Notes under the pieces: generated by a model
What the model saw: only the letters and a program-made list of their open reading frames with translations
What the model was told of the DNA's origin: nothing
The model's database searches: none
NCBI GenBank assembly: GCA_902593735.1
Contig: CACJJL010000014.1
Location: forward strand, 1 to 51,523
Direction of reading: 5' to 3'
Length of the DNA: 51,523 bases
Source of the DNA: an uncultured SAR116 cluster alpha proteobacterium
GTDB taxonomy: Bacteria; Pseudomonadota; Alphaproteobacteria; Puniceispirillales; Marisalimonadaceae
Made by a program: the position numbers and the translations under genes
In this document: one piece after another, positions 18,795-27,268 of the stretch
How the letters are laid out: every line of letters starts with the position of its first letter
Position numbering within the stretch: the stretch's first letter is position 1

Positions 18795-19679
18795 TTAAAT
18801 TCTAAAAAGCTTTTTGGAGTTAGATTTAATCATATGATCAATTTCTTTCATTGTGAACCCTAAATCATATACCTGTTTTATAAATTCATAAAAGCCCAAA
18901 TGCGGCTTGGGTAGAATAGAAACACCACAGTCGCTAGACAAGACAACATTTTTGGGGTCAGCGGTTTTAATTAAATCTTTTAAAGTTTTTAATTTTATTC
19001 CTTTAATTATATGTCTTTCATCGTCAACATGTGTAAGTGGAATCTTCGTTGCTTTTGAAACAAAGAAATAGGAGAATTCAAAGTAAACATCATAGATTTT
19101 TAATTTTTTTATTGTTGTTTTATTAAAATTATTTGAAGGTACTAAAATGTTTTCTACACCTAGACTTTTAGCAGCTTTTACTAAAATTATAGTTTCTCTG
19201 GGTGATAAATGACCAGTATTTAAAACAATATTTTTTTTTGCAATTAACTCTAAAATTTTTGATGTTTCGTATGTAGGTCCTTCGTCAGGCACATAAAAAC
19301 AATCTTGAATGTAATTCAAATTTCTTTGTTCTTGAATTGCAATATGTCTTGTATGGTGAGTTGGAAAAGAAATAAACTTTGCACCATCATTTTCAAAATA
19401 ACTATAGCCAAGTGAAATTTTAGCATTCTCATAACTAACACCTCCTGCAGGAGGTTCCATAATGAGACCACCAAAAATTTTTAAATTTAAATTTGGAAAA
19501 TGTTTTCTTATTAGTGATGCATAACCTGATGTATTAGAAAAATTGTCCATAAGCCCTATAGCATACATTTTATTATTTTCAGCATGCTCAACAACTTCAA
19601 ATATATTGGTACTTCTCTTATTTATGTGGGGGCAACAATGAATATGGTTGTCTACAGAATTTTCAAGAAATGATAACAT
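18795..19679 (-). CDS. Amidohydrolase/PHP-like metal-dependent hydrolase (DUF6282-like)
   Basis: A 294-residue protein with a leading metal-binding D-x-H-x-H (VDNHIHCCPH), further histidines in FPTHHTRH, and LNTGHLSP, ending with LSSDCGVSILPKPH. This order of H-x-H, mid His, His and late Asp is that of amidohydrolase/PHP barrels. It most resembles the uncharacterised DUF6282 group, a tentative assignment from memory of the pattern. Its ATG overlaps the stop of the ABC ATPase gene by one base and its stop almost touches the M20 start, so all are one operon. Confidence 0.65.
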   Translation of the reverse strand: MLSFLENSVDNHIHCCPHINKRSTNIFEVVEHAENNKMYAIGLMDNFSNTSGYASLIRKHFPNLNLKIFGGLIMEPPAGGVSYENAKISLGYSYFENDGAKFISFPTHHTRHIAIQEQRNLNYIQDCFYVPDEGPTYETSKILELIAKKNIVLNTGHLSPRETIILVKAAKSLGVENILVPSNNFNKTTIKKLKIYDVYFEFSYFFVSKATKIPLTHVDDERHIIKGIKLKTLKDLIKTADPKNVVLSSDCGVSILPKPHLGFYEFIKQVYDLGFTMKEIDHMIKSNSKKLFRI

Positions 19680-20419
19680 TATTTTTCTTTAAGTATTTTA
19701 CTAACAAAATCTAATGTTCTTTTTTCTTTTGGCTTTTCAAAAATATTTCTTGGATTATTTATTTCTATAATTGATCCTTCATCCATGAAAACCACTCTGC
19801 TAGAAACTTCTTTAACAAAATTCATTTCATGAGAAACTATCAACATAGTCATACCTTCAGATGCTAGTAATCTTATTGAATCCAAGACTTCCTTTACTAA
19901 CTCTGGGTCTAATGCTGATGTAATTTCGTCTAAAAGTAAAATTTGTGGGTTTAAACATAATGCTCTAGCAATAGCAACTCTTTGTTGTTGTCCTCCCGAA
20001 AGTTCGTCTGGATAAGATTTTAATTTATCTTTTAATCCTACTTTCTCAAGTAGGTTAAGGGCCTGTTCATTAACTTCTTTGGGGTCTCTTTTTTGGATTT
20101 TAGTAGGTGCAATACAAACATTTTTTAAGACATTCATATTTTGAAATAAATTATATTGCTGAAAAACAATTGCTATTTGTTCTCGAATAGTTCTTAGGTC
20201 TGATTGATTCTTGAAGTTAACTAGGTTTTCATTCAAATAAATTTTACCAGATTTTGGAATTAATAGTCCAACTAGCATCTTTAAAAGACTACTTTTACCA
20301 GATCCAGATGGGCCAATTAAACTGACAATCTCACCTTTACTTACATTTAGTTCAATATTTTTTAGTACATGAAGTTTTTCGTAAAAAGCATTAATTGATT
20401 TAATTTTTATTTGAGGCAA
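19679..20419 (-). CDS. Polar amino-acid ABC transporter ATP-binding protein
   Basis: About 246 residues with Walker A GPSGSGKSSLL, Q-loop IVFQQYNLFQNMNV, signature LSGGQQQRVAIARAL, Walker B ILLLDEITSALDPE and the H-loop IVSHEMNF. This is the HisP/GlnQ class that energises polar amino-acid uptake. I prefer the TTG at 20417-20419, preceded by GGAGAG; an in-frame TTG at 20441-20443 is possible. Either start lies inside the end of the permease gene, so translation is coupled. It works with the two permeases and the binding protein of the same operon. Confidence 0.93.
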   Translation of the reverse strand: MPQIKIKSINAFYEKLHVLKNIELNVSKGEIVSLIGPSGSGKSSLLKMLVGLLIPKSGKIYLNENLVNFKNQSDLRTIREQIAIVFQQYNLFQNMNVLKNVCIAPTKIQKRDPKEVNEQALNLLEKVGLKDKLKSYPDELSGGQQQRVAIARALCLNPQILLLDEITSALDPELVKEVLDSIRLLASEGMTMLIVSHEMNFVKEVSSRVVFMDEGSIIEINNPRNIFEKPKEKRTLDFVSKILKEK

Positions 20420-21083
20420 GTTTTCTCTCCATATACTTTCCAAATCTATCTAAAGGAAATGAAAGAATAAAATATAAAATTAAAATTGTTCCAAATGATA
20501 ATAAAGGAGAAAAACCTTTATTATTAAGTATTTTGGCTGCAAATGTAAGCTCCATTACTCCAATCTGTGATGCAAGAGCAGTATCTTTAATAAACATTAT
20601 AAAAAATCCAAAGGCTGGAGGAAGGATAACTTTCCAAGCTTGGGGAAATATTACTTCCCTTAAAGTTTGATAATACGTGAAATTCATTGCTGTTGCAGCA
20701 TCCCACTGCGTTTGATTAATTGACTCAATACCACTCCTAATTATTTCACCTATATATGCTGTTGCAATTATGCAAACAGTAATTGTTGCTATGAGAAATA
20801 AATCATCTGAAATTTTTATTATCTGAAAAACATAAAAAAATAATAATAAAGATACTAAAAAAGGTACTCTTCTAAAAATTTCAGTATAAATGACTATAAA
20901 TATTCTTAGAGGGAGTAAATATATAGATTTTGTTTTCCTAAAAATAGCTAATAATCCGCCCACACTAAAACCTACTAAACAACCTATGGCAGTTAGCAAA
21001 AAAGTTACACCCATGGCTTTAGCTAAAAAAATTACATTCCAAATTGTAAAAAAATTAGGGATTTCCTCAATTAATCTTTCCAT
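20400..21083 (-). CDS. Polar amino-acid ABC transporter permease (second subunit)
   Basis: A 227-residue membrane protein with about five spans and the ATPase-contact EAA loop (DAATAMNFTYYQTLREVIFPQAWKV, then PPAFGFFIMFIKDTAL), typical of HisM/GlnP permeases. The ATG overlaps the stop of the other permease by one base, and its own tail overlaps the ATPase start. It forms a heterodimer with that permease in the inner membrane. The specific substrate is not visible from this subunit. Confidence 0.92.
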   Translation of the reverse strand: MERLIEEIPNFFTIWNVIFLAKAMGVTFLLTAIGCLVGFSVGGLLAIFRKTKSIYLLPLRIFIVIYTEIFRRVPFLVSLLLFFYVFQIIKISDDLFLIATITVCIIATAYIGEIIRSGIESINQTQWDAATAMNFTYYQTLREVIFPQAWKVILPPAFGFFIMFIKDTALASQIGVMELTFAAKILNNKGFSPLLSFGTILILYFILSFPLDRFGKYMERKLASNKN

Positions 21084-21760
21084 TATTGAATAATCCTTAT
21101 TTTTGCTTTGAAAAAGTATCTGCCTATAATTGCTAGTAAAAATGTAGCTATGAAAGTGATAACAATGTATATAAGAGCTGTTATAGAAAATATTTCCACT
21201 GATCGAAATGTTTCAGAATTGATATTGAATGCTCTTCCTGTTAACTCTTCAACACCAAATATGGCTGCCATTGAAGTTCCTAATGTCATAATTATATAAT
21301 GATTAGAAAGAGGAGGAAACAAAACTCTCATTATATGCGGCAAAATCACATATTTTACTTGTTGAAATAGACTAAAATTTAAAGTTTTAGCTGCATCCAA
21401 TTCATTTTGCCGAATTGACAAGAAACCTGCCCTTTGAATTTCGCATAGATATGCTGCAGCATTTAAAGTCATTCCAAGCAAAACAGCTATATAGGGAGAT
21501 AATAAAATGCCAAATTCAGGTAAAGCAAAAAATAAAAAGTATATTTGAACAAGCTGTGGAGTATTAGTAAAAAAAGTAACGTAACAGATAACAATTTTAT
21601 TTGAAATATTATTACCAAAGGTTCTGACTGTAGCTAAAATTAAGCCAAAAAACATTCCACCAAAAAAAGCCAAAATAGCTATTTGCAAACTAATCCATGC
21701 ACCTTTAATAAGATAAGGAAGAAACTCTAAAACCTGTGTATAAACTAATGTATAACCCAT
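21083..21760 (-). CDS. Polar amino-acid ABC transporter permease (first subunit)
   Basis: A 225-residue HisQ/GltJ-type permease: N-terminal hydrophobic helices, then TFFTNTPQLVQIYFLFFALPE, a signature of this transporter class, and the coupling loop QRAGFLSIRQNELDAAKTLN. The ATG is at 21758-21760. Its Shine-Dalgarno (AGAGGG) lies within the right arm of an 11-bp stem-loop, so translation may be reduced relative to the binding protein upstream. It pairs with the second permease with one-base overlap. Confidence 0.92.
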   Translation of the reverse strand: MGYTLVYTQVLEFLPYLIKGAWISLQIAILAFFGGMFFGLILATVRTFGNNISNKIVICYVTFFTNTPQLVQIYFLFFALPEFGILLSPYIAVLLGMTLNAAAYLCEIQRAGFLSIRQNELDAAKTLNFSLFQQVKYVILPHIMRVLFPPLSNHYIIMTLGTSMAAIFGVEELTGRAFNINSETFRSVEIFSITALIYIVITFIATFLLAIIGRYFFKAKIRIIQ

Positions 21761-21761
21761 G

Positions 21762-21798
21762 TTTTACCCTCTACTAGTTATTACAATAGAGGGTAAAA
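21762..21798 (-). promoter_or_regulatory. Stem-loop burying the ribosome-binding site of the first permease gene
   Basis: TTTTACCCTCT (plus-strand 21762-21772) and AGAGGGTAAAA (21788-21798) are perfectly complementary 11-base arms with a 15-base loop. In the minus-strand transcript this hairpin lies between the binding-protein stop (21815) and the permease ATG (21760). The 3' arm holds AGAGGG, the permease Shine-Dalgarno, six bases before the ATG. It could both protect the binding-protein mRNA and restrict permease translation. No T-run follows, so it is not a classical terminator. Confidence 0.65.
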
Positions 21799-21814
21799 TA
21801 TTTTTGAAAATAGA

Positions 21815-22621
21815 TTAGAAATAAGGTTGTGGTTGTACACTGTGAATTTGTCGTATTCCAAACCATTTTTCCCAAGTTTCATCAACAAAATCTGCTCTAT
21901 GAAGTGTATAAAGAGCAACATTTAACCATTGTTGAAGAGATGCGTTGCCTTTCTTAACACCAATGCCACAATACCATGTATCAATAGCTTTATCTACTAC
22001 TTGCCATTTTACATCTTTATATTTATTCATGTGTTCACCGAGAAAATCAACAACATCTACTATAGCATCTGCTCTTCCTTGAGCAATAGCTCTCATTGCG
22101 TCAGGATAATTGTCGAATAAAGTAATTTTTGCTTTAGTTAAATTCTTCTTTGCCCATCCAGCTGGCATCGAACCTCTAACTTGTGCAAGTTTAACATCCT
22201 CTCTATTCATATCCATTACAGCAGCAAATGGTTTTTTGCTAGTTGTAAGTGCTCCAAAAACCTCTGTATGAACTGGTACAGTATAATCTACAATTTTTTG
22301 TCTTTTATAATTTCTTGTAAGAGCACCCATTACGATGTCAATCTTTCCAGTAGCAACAAATGGTATTCTGTCTGGGGAACCAACTTTAACTAGTTCCAAT
22401 TTAACACCTAACATTTCAGCTAGTCTTGCCATTATATCTGCATCAAAACCTACTAAATTATTTTTATCATCATATTTAGCAAGTGGTGGTAAACCGGGAT
22501 TAACACCGCCTTTGAGAACTCCTGATTTTAAAATCTCGTCTAAAGAACGGGCTTGTGTAACTGCAGAAATTGATATTAGAATCAATAGAGTTGCAATTGT
22601 TTTAAATATTTTTATAAACAT
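21815..22621 (-). CDS. Periplasmic amino-acid-binding protein (solute-binding family 3)
   Basis: A 268-residue exported protein: signal peptide (MFIKIFKTIATLLILISIS, cut near TQA-R), then the family-3 start LDEILKSGVLKGGVNPGLPP, and GFDADIMARLAEMLGVKLEL and VDYTVPV motifs. It captures a polar amino acid or derivative in the periplasm for the two permeases and ATPase encoded downstream. A near-perfect Shine-Dalgarno (AAAAGGAGG) precedes the ATG, suggesting high expression as usual for binding proteins. The gene follows a divergent promoter region shared with the dehydrogenase genes. Ligand identity cannot be read from the sequence. Confidence 0.93.
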   Translation of the reverse strand: MFIKIFKTIATLLILISISAVTQARSLDEILKSGVLKGGVNPGLPPLAKYDDKNNLVGFDADIMARLAEMLGVKLELVKVGSPDRIPFVATGKIDIVMGALTRNYKRQKIVDYTVPVHTEVFGALTTSKKPFAAVMDMNREDVKLAQVRGSMPAGWAKKNLTKAKITLFDNYPDAMRAIAQGRADAIVDVVDFLGEHMNKYKDVKWQVVDKAIDTWYCGIGVKKGNASLQQWLNVALYTLHRADFVDETWEKWFGIRQIHSVQPQPYF

Positions 22622-22846
22622 TATAGCCTCCTTTTAAATTAAATTAAAATATTGTTAGATAAATTATAATAAAATGATAGAATTTTATTCAATAAATTAA
22701 TTAATTGCCTATATTTGTGTAAATAATGTATTACTGCCTAATCAAGTTGCAGACATTTATTACGATAACACCTATATTGTGATATTGAAAAATAAAATTC
22801 TAAAAAGTTTGTTAAAAGTTATTTTTTAAAAGATAGAAGTTAAAAA
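22622..22846. promoter_or_regulatory. Divergent promoter region between transporter and dehydrogenase operons
   Basis: 225 bases separate the start of the binding-protein gene (leftward) from the small iron-sulfur subunit gene (rightward), so promoters for both operons lie here. Two similar direct elements are visible: CCTATATTTGTG at 22708-22719 and CCTATATTGTG at 22771-22781. They could be binding sites for a shared regulator. No regulator gene is adjacent. The site assignment is speculative; the divergent arrangement is certain. Confidence 0.45.
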
Positions 22847-23134
22847 GTGGATTTAAGAGTTTCAAATTATTTTAATAGAAGCAATAAAGTAAATATTAAC
22901 GTAAATAATAAAAAAATTGAAGCTTATGAGGGCGAATGTCTTGCTGTAGTTTTATTTGTAAATAATATAAAAAAATTAAGATTGTCTCCAAAAAAAAAGC
23001 AAAGTAGGGGAATGTTTTGTTTAATGGGCTCTTGTCAAGAATGTGTAGTGGTTATCAATGATAAAAAAGTTATTTCTTGTAATGTTTTTATTAAAGATGG
23101 AATGAAAATAAAAGTTGGCGACTTTGATAAATAA
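22847..23134 (+). CDS. Small [2Fe-2S] subunit of a flavin dehydrogenase (HcnA/LhpF-like)
   Basis: A 95-residue ferredoxin-like protein with the cysteine pattern FCLMGSCQECVV followed by a later SC, the plant-type [2Fe-2S] site seen in the alpha subunits of hydrogen-cyanide synthase, opine oxidase and D-hydroxyproline dehydrogenase. The start is GTG at 22847; no ATG is available. It overlaps the next gene by about 20 bases, so the two are translated together. It passes electrons from the flavin subunits. Alone it could be a stray ferredoxin domain; the two following genes make the complex assignment strong. Confidence 0.85.
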   Translation: MDLRVSNYFNRSNKVNINVNNKKIEAYEGECLAVVLFVNNIKKLRLSPKKKQSRGMFCLMGSCQECVVVINDKKVISCNVFIKDGMKIKVGDFDK

Positions 23135-24542
23135 TAGAAAATATGATGTAATTGTGATTGGAGCTGGACCTAGTGGAGTGAGTTCAGCTATAAACTGTGC
23201 AAAAAAAGGACTTAAGGTATTAATAGTAGACTTGAATTCTAACTCAGGTGGTCAGATTTATAGAGCACCTCCTAAAACTTATAAAAGCATCTCAAAAAAA
23301 CTTGAAGAAAGCGAAATTCAAAAAAAGTTTTCTAATGAGATCAAAAAATTCAAAATTGAAACAGCATTTAATCATACAGTCTGGCAAGTTTCTCCAGGGT
23401 TTAAGGTAAATGCATTTAATGAAACTTCTACAATACAATGGCAAACAAAATCATTAATTATAGCAACTGGAACCTATGAAAAAATTATACCTTTTGAAGG
23501 ATGGACCACCCCAGGAGTTATAGGACTAGCGGCTTGTACTGTTATGCTTAAAGCGCATCATTTTATTCCAAGTAAAAAAATTGTTTTGGCAGGTAACGGA
23601 CCTCTTTTGATGTTGGTTGCTTATTATATAATTCAATTTGGTGGTAAAATTGATGCAATAGTAGATACTAGTAGCAAGATAGATTGGATTAGATCCACTT
23701 TGTCCTTAATTACAAATCCAAAGAATTTTAAGGATGGTATTAAATGGATTTTTAAAATTTTTTTCAATAGAGTTCCCATTTATTCCACGAGTTCAATTGA
23801 AAAAGCTGTTGAAGTAGATAGAGGAATAAAAGTAACAATAAAAAATTTCATGACAGGCAAAACAAAGAACATAGTTTCAGAAACAGTTGCCATTGGCCAC
23901 GGATTAATACCAAGTACGGATATTACTAGATTACTGAGAGCTGAACATATTTATAATGAGCAAAAGGGTGGCTGGATAGCAAAAGTTGACAGATTTTTAA
24001 GATCTTCAGTTAAAGGCGTTTATTTAGCAGGTGATGGTGCAGGCATTTCTGGGGCGTTGGCAGCAAGTGATAAGGGATTGCTCGCTAGTTCTGCGTTATT
24101 ATATGATGAAAAAATTATTTCAGAAAAGGAATTTAATCAATACACTCACAAAATATTAAAAAAATTAGATAAATTTGAAGTTTTTGCTATAGCTATTTCC
24201 AAATTAAATTCTATTCCTAAAAATTTAATTGAAAATATAGATAATGACACAGTCTTATGCAGGTGTGAGGATGTTACAAAAAAAGAAATTTTAAAGGCGG
24301 TCGATCAAGGTGCCAAAGATATTAACCAAATTAAATCTTGGACAAGACTTGGTATGGGGCCTTGTCAAGGTAGGACTTGTCAATATGCGACTTCAAAAGT
24401 AGTTGCAGAATATCTAAATTATGAAATTAAAGATTTAGGTTATTTAACCGGACGATCCCCTATTAGGCCAGTTCCACTTGATCGTGTATTAGGTGATTTT
24501 GATTATGAAAAAATAACAAAAGTGGAAGCGGCTCCTTTATAA
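23115..24542 (+). CDS. FAD/NAD(P)-binding dehydrogenase subunit with C-terminal BFD-like iron-sulfur site (HcnB/LhpE-like)
   Basis: A 475-residue protein. The N-terminal Rossmann motif VIVIGAGPSGVSSAIN binds FAD, followed by NSGGQIYR typical of this family. A second dinucleotide site begins KIVLAGNGPLL, and LAGDGAGISGALAA is the C-terminal FAD contact. The last 100 residues hold CRCEDVTKKEI and GMGPCQGRTC, the four-cysteine BFD-like [2Fe-2S] motif. This is the middle subunit of heteromeric cyanide synthase, opine oxidase and D-hydroxyproline dehydrogenase. The start is TTG at 23115 or 23124; neither has a strong ribosome site, consistent with coupling to the overlapping upstream gene. Confidence 0.88.
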   Translation: MATLINNRKYDVIVIGAGPSGVSSAINCAKKGLKVLIVDLNSNSGGQIYRAPPKTYKSISKKLEESEIQKKFSNEIKKFKIETAFNHTVWQVSPGFKVNAFNETSTIQWQTKSLIIATGTYEKIIPFEGWTTPGVIGLAACTVMLKAHHFIPSKKIVLAGNGPLLMLVAYYIIQFGGKIDAIVDTSSKIDWIRSTLSLITNPKNFKDGIKWIFKIFFNRVPIYSTSSIEKAVEVDRGIKVTIKNFMTGKTKNIVSETVAIGHGLIPSTDITRLLRAEHIYNEQKGGWIAKVDRFLRSSVKGVYLAGDGAGISGALAASDKGLLASSALLYDEKIISEKEFNQYTHKILKKLDKFEVFAIAISKLNSIPKNLIENIDNDTVLCRCEDVTKKEILKAVDQGAKDINQIKSWTRLGMGPCQGRTCQYATSKVVAEYLNYEIKDLGYLTGRSPIRPVPLDRVLGDFDYEKITKVEAAPL

Positions 24543-24543
24543 A

Positions 24544-25641
24544 ATGACACAAACAGATGTAGCAATAATAGGTGGTGGTATAAATGGTGGGTCCACGGGT
24601 TTGGAACTAGCTAAAAATGGTTTAGACGTAACTATTATAGATAAAAATTTTATTTGTAGAGGTGCTTCAGGTGTAAATGCTGGAACCTTAACAATGCATA
24701 TGACGAGGGCGCAGTTAATACCTTATGCAAAAAAAGGATGGGAGCTGTGGATGAATACAAGTAAATGGTTATCAAACGATATAGATGTTGAAAAGAAGAA
24801 TGGTCTTTGTTTAGCTTTTACAGAAGATGAAGAAAAACTTTTGATTGAAAGGTCAAAGATACGAAAAGAGTATGGAGCAGATATAACTATAATATCTAGA
24901 AAAGAGGCCAAAAGGATTGACTCTAACATAAATTCAAAAATTAAATGTGCAGCATTTTGTGAAATGGATGGTTATGTAAGTGCTAATCAAACGGGTCATG
25001 CTTATTCTAAAGCTTTAAAGGAAAACAAAGTCAAAATGTTGGAAAATTATGATGTTTCTGAAATTGATTATCGCAAAAATAAATATGTAATTATTTTCAA
25101 AAATGGTGAAAAACTATTTGCTTCAAGTTTAATATTGGCAACAGGAGTACATTTAGAAAAAACACTAAAATTATTACAAATCAATATTAATATAAAGTGT
25201 CTTCCACAACAATTAATAGTCAGTGAAAGAATGCCAAAAATTATGGATACAGTTATTACAGTTGCTAATGGGAAATTATCACTTAAACAATTCAAAAATG
25301 GTACAGTTCTTATAGGTGGTGGTTGGCCAGGAAAAGGAAATATTGAAGATAATTACACTGAAACAAAACCTGAAAATTTAATTGGTAATATGATGCTGGC
25401 ATGTCATGCAGTACCTAAACTAAAGAGCTCAAGAGTTGCAAGAGTATGGTTGGGTTTAGAAGCTGAGACAGATGATGCAATGCCTATTATAGGAAAATTA
25501 CCAAAATTTAAAAATGCTTATGTTATTGGCTCCATTCATTCAGGTTATACGAGTGGTCCATACATGGGCAAATTGCTAGCTGAAAAGTTTCTAGGTAAAG
25601 ATGTTGACTTAAGTTTATTTGATATCAAAAGGTTTTTATAA
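24544..25641 (+). CDS. D-amino-acid-oxidase-family FAD subunit (HcnC/LhpB-like)
   Basis: A 365-residue DAO-family flavoprotein: VAIIGGGINGGSTGLELAKNG is the FAD Rossmann motif, RGASGVNAGTL follows, and the C-terminal VIGSIHSGYTSGPYMGKLLAE is the conserved flavin contact. In heteromeric systems this subunit oxidises the amine or imino-acid substrate and hands electrons to the other two. It begins one base after the preceding stop and ends flush against the DapA-family gene, so all four are one operon. Glycine, opine and D-hydroxyproline are all family substrates; the adjoining DapA-family lyase favours D-hydroxyproline. Confidence 0.87.
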   Translation: MTQTDVAIIGGGINGGSTGLELAKNGLDVTIIDKNFICRGASGVNAGTLTMHMTRAQLIPYAKKGWELWMNTSKWLSNDIDVEKKNGLCLAFTEDEEKLLIERSKIRKEYGADITIISRKEAKRIDSNINSKIKCAAFCEMDGYVSANQTGHAYSKALKENKVKMLENYDVSEIDYRKNKYVIIFKNGEKLFASSLILATGVHLEKTLKLLQININIKCLPQQLIVSERMPKIMDTVITVANGKLSLKQFKNGTVLIGGGWPGKGNIEDNYTETKPENLIGNMMLACHAVPKLKSSRVARVWLGLEAETDDAMPIIGKLPKFKNAYVIGSIHSGYTSGPYMGKLLAEKFLGKDVDLSLFDIKRFL

Positions 25642-26562
25642 ATGAATAATAGTTTTAAAGGAATATATGCCGCTAATATTGTGCCCCTTAAATCTGATAA
25701 ATCTATAGACACAGAAAACTTAATAAAACATGTTAAAGAAATTTCCAATGTCAAAGGTATAAGAGGTTTATTAGTAAATGGTCATGCAGGCGAAAATTTT
25801 ACCTTAAGCGCTGATGAACAAATACAAGTTTTAAATGTTATAAAAGAAAGTATAAAAAATGATTCATTGATAATTTCAGGCGTTAATTTTGAAGATCCAG
25901 AAAAAGGTGCTCATGTTGCAAAAGAAATGCTTGATCATGGAGCAAGTGCGATTTTGATATTTCCTCCCTTTTCTTGGTCTCAGGGTATTAGTTCTAAAAT
26001 GATTTATGAACATCACAAAATAATCTCAGATGCAGTAGATGGACCAATTTTTATATATCAATCGAGCGTAAACTCCGGTCACCTTTCCTACAAAATAGAA
26101 ACTTTGGGTGAACTAATGAAAATAAAAAATATTATAGGGATTAAAGAAGGAAGTTGGAATACTAAGACTTATATTGAGAACTACAAATTTTTAAAAAATA
26201 TAAATCATAAATTTTTAGTGATGGCTTCAGGTGACGAGCATATTTATCCATGTTTTAAATATGCAAGCGATGGTTCTCAGGTCAGTCTTGCAGCAATAAT
26301 TCCCGAAAAAATTGTAGAATTAATCACAAATATTGAAAATAAAAATTTTGATTTAGCCCGCAATTTAGACAAAATGTTATTAATTCTAGCTAAGAATATT
26401 TATGGTAAATATCCACCAAGTTTTGCAACAGCTAGGATTAAATATTGTTTAAAGGTTTTAAAAAAAATACCTCGTGATACCATGAGATCGTCAATTACTC
26501 TTGACGATAATGAAAAAAAACAACTTGAACATTCCCTAAAATTAATTGGTATCAAGGTTTAA
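25642..26562 (+). CDS. DapA-family aldolase/lyase (possible pyrroline-hydroxycarboxylate deaminase)
   Basis: A 306-residue class I aldolase-fold protein of the dihydrodipicolinate synthase family. The Schiff-base lysine is in IIGIKEGSW (Lys about 170) and the upstream Tyr in IFIYQSSV, where classical members have Y-N-x-P; the motif here is YQSS, so it is not a typical DapA. LLVNGHAGENFTLSADEQ corresponds to the GTTGE loop. In hydroxyproline pathways a DapA-family enzyme deaminates pyrroline-4-hydroxy-2-carboxylate after D-hydroxyproline dehydrogenase. The ATG directly follows the previous stop. Function in that pathway is inference from context. Confidence 0.8.
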   Translation: MNNSFKGIYAANIVPLKSDKSIDTENLIKHVKEISNVKGIRGLLVNGHAGENFTLSADEQIQVLNVIKESIKNDSLIISGVNFEDPEKGAHVAKEMLDHGASAILIFPPFSWSQGISSKMIYEHHKIISDAVDGPIFIYQSSVNSGHLSYKIETLGELMKIKNIIGIKEGSWNTKTYIENYKFLKNINHKFLVMASGDEHIYPCFKYASDGSQVSLAAIIPEKIVELITNIENKNFDLARNLDKMLLILAKNIYGKYPPSFATARIKYCLKVLKKIPRDTMRSSITLDDNEKKQLEHSLKLIGIKV

Positions 26563-26728
26563 GCTGTTAATCAGGTTGTATTTTAAAGTTTGCTTAATTA
26601 AATCTACATCATGAATTTTTTAATGAATTAATCGTAATACTTATTTTAAATTCCAAACGAGACTATTTGTATTATTTGGTTTATTAATAGTGATTTATAA
26701 ATTTTAAGAATTATTCAAAAGGAACATA

Positions 26729-27268
26729 ATGAATAGCATAATACAAGCTCAAGGAATACATCACATTACCTTAAATGGAGCTGATAAAAAAACTTCTGTA
26801 GATTTCTGGCAAAATATACTTGGGATGAAATTTATTTTTGAACAACCAAATTTAGACGATCTAAATACAAATCATTTATATTTTGATTGTGGTGACGGCA
26901 CTACTGTAACAGTTTTTACCAATGAAAACTTAACACCAGACAAAAATAAATTAAATTATGAATGTGGAGGTGTTCATCACGTTGCCTTTTGGGTAAGTCA
27001 AAGTACTATTCGAATAGCTGAAAAAAACTTAAACGAAAATGGGTTTGCAAACACAGGAATTAAAGATAGAGGATTTATGGACTCAATTTATTTTAGAGAA
27101 CCGCTAGGGTTGCTGATTGAACTTGCTAGTTACAAATTCGATCCACCTATTGGTTTTACTCATGCTAATGTTTTACAGAAAGCTCATGAACTTAGAGTAA
27201 AAAGAAATGCTATCAATATACAAGATCAGGATGTTGCAAGCGCTATAAAAGAGTTAAGAAACAAATAG
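26729..27268 (+). CDS. VOC-family (glyoxalase/extradiol dioxygenase-like) protein
   Basis: A 179-residue protein with two beta-alpha-beta-beta-beta modules. Metal-ligand positions are occupied by His in GIHHITLNG, His in GGVHHVAFWV and Glu in GLLIELASY, so it can bind a metal. The C-terminal extension (HANVLQKAHELRVKRNA) is longer than minimal glyoxalase I. It starts at ATG 26729 behind AAAGGAA. Candidates include ring-cleaving dioxygenase-type or lactoylglutathione-lyase-like activity; nothing nearby decides. It is 166 bases from the preceding operon and may be separately transcribed. Confidence 0.8.
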   Translation: MNSIIQAQGIHHITLNGADKKTSVDFWQNILGMKFIFEQPNLDDLNTNHLYFDCGDGTTVTVFTNENLTPDKNKLNYECGGVHHVAFWVSQSTIRIAEKNLNENGFANTGIKDRGFMDSIYFREPLGLLIELASYKFDPPIGFTHANVLQKAHELRVKRNAINIQDQDVASAIKELRNK

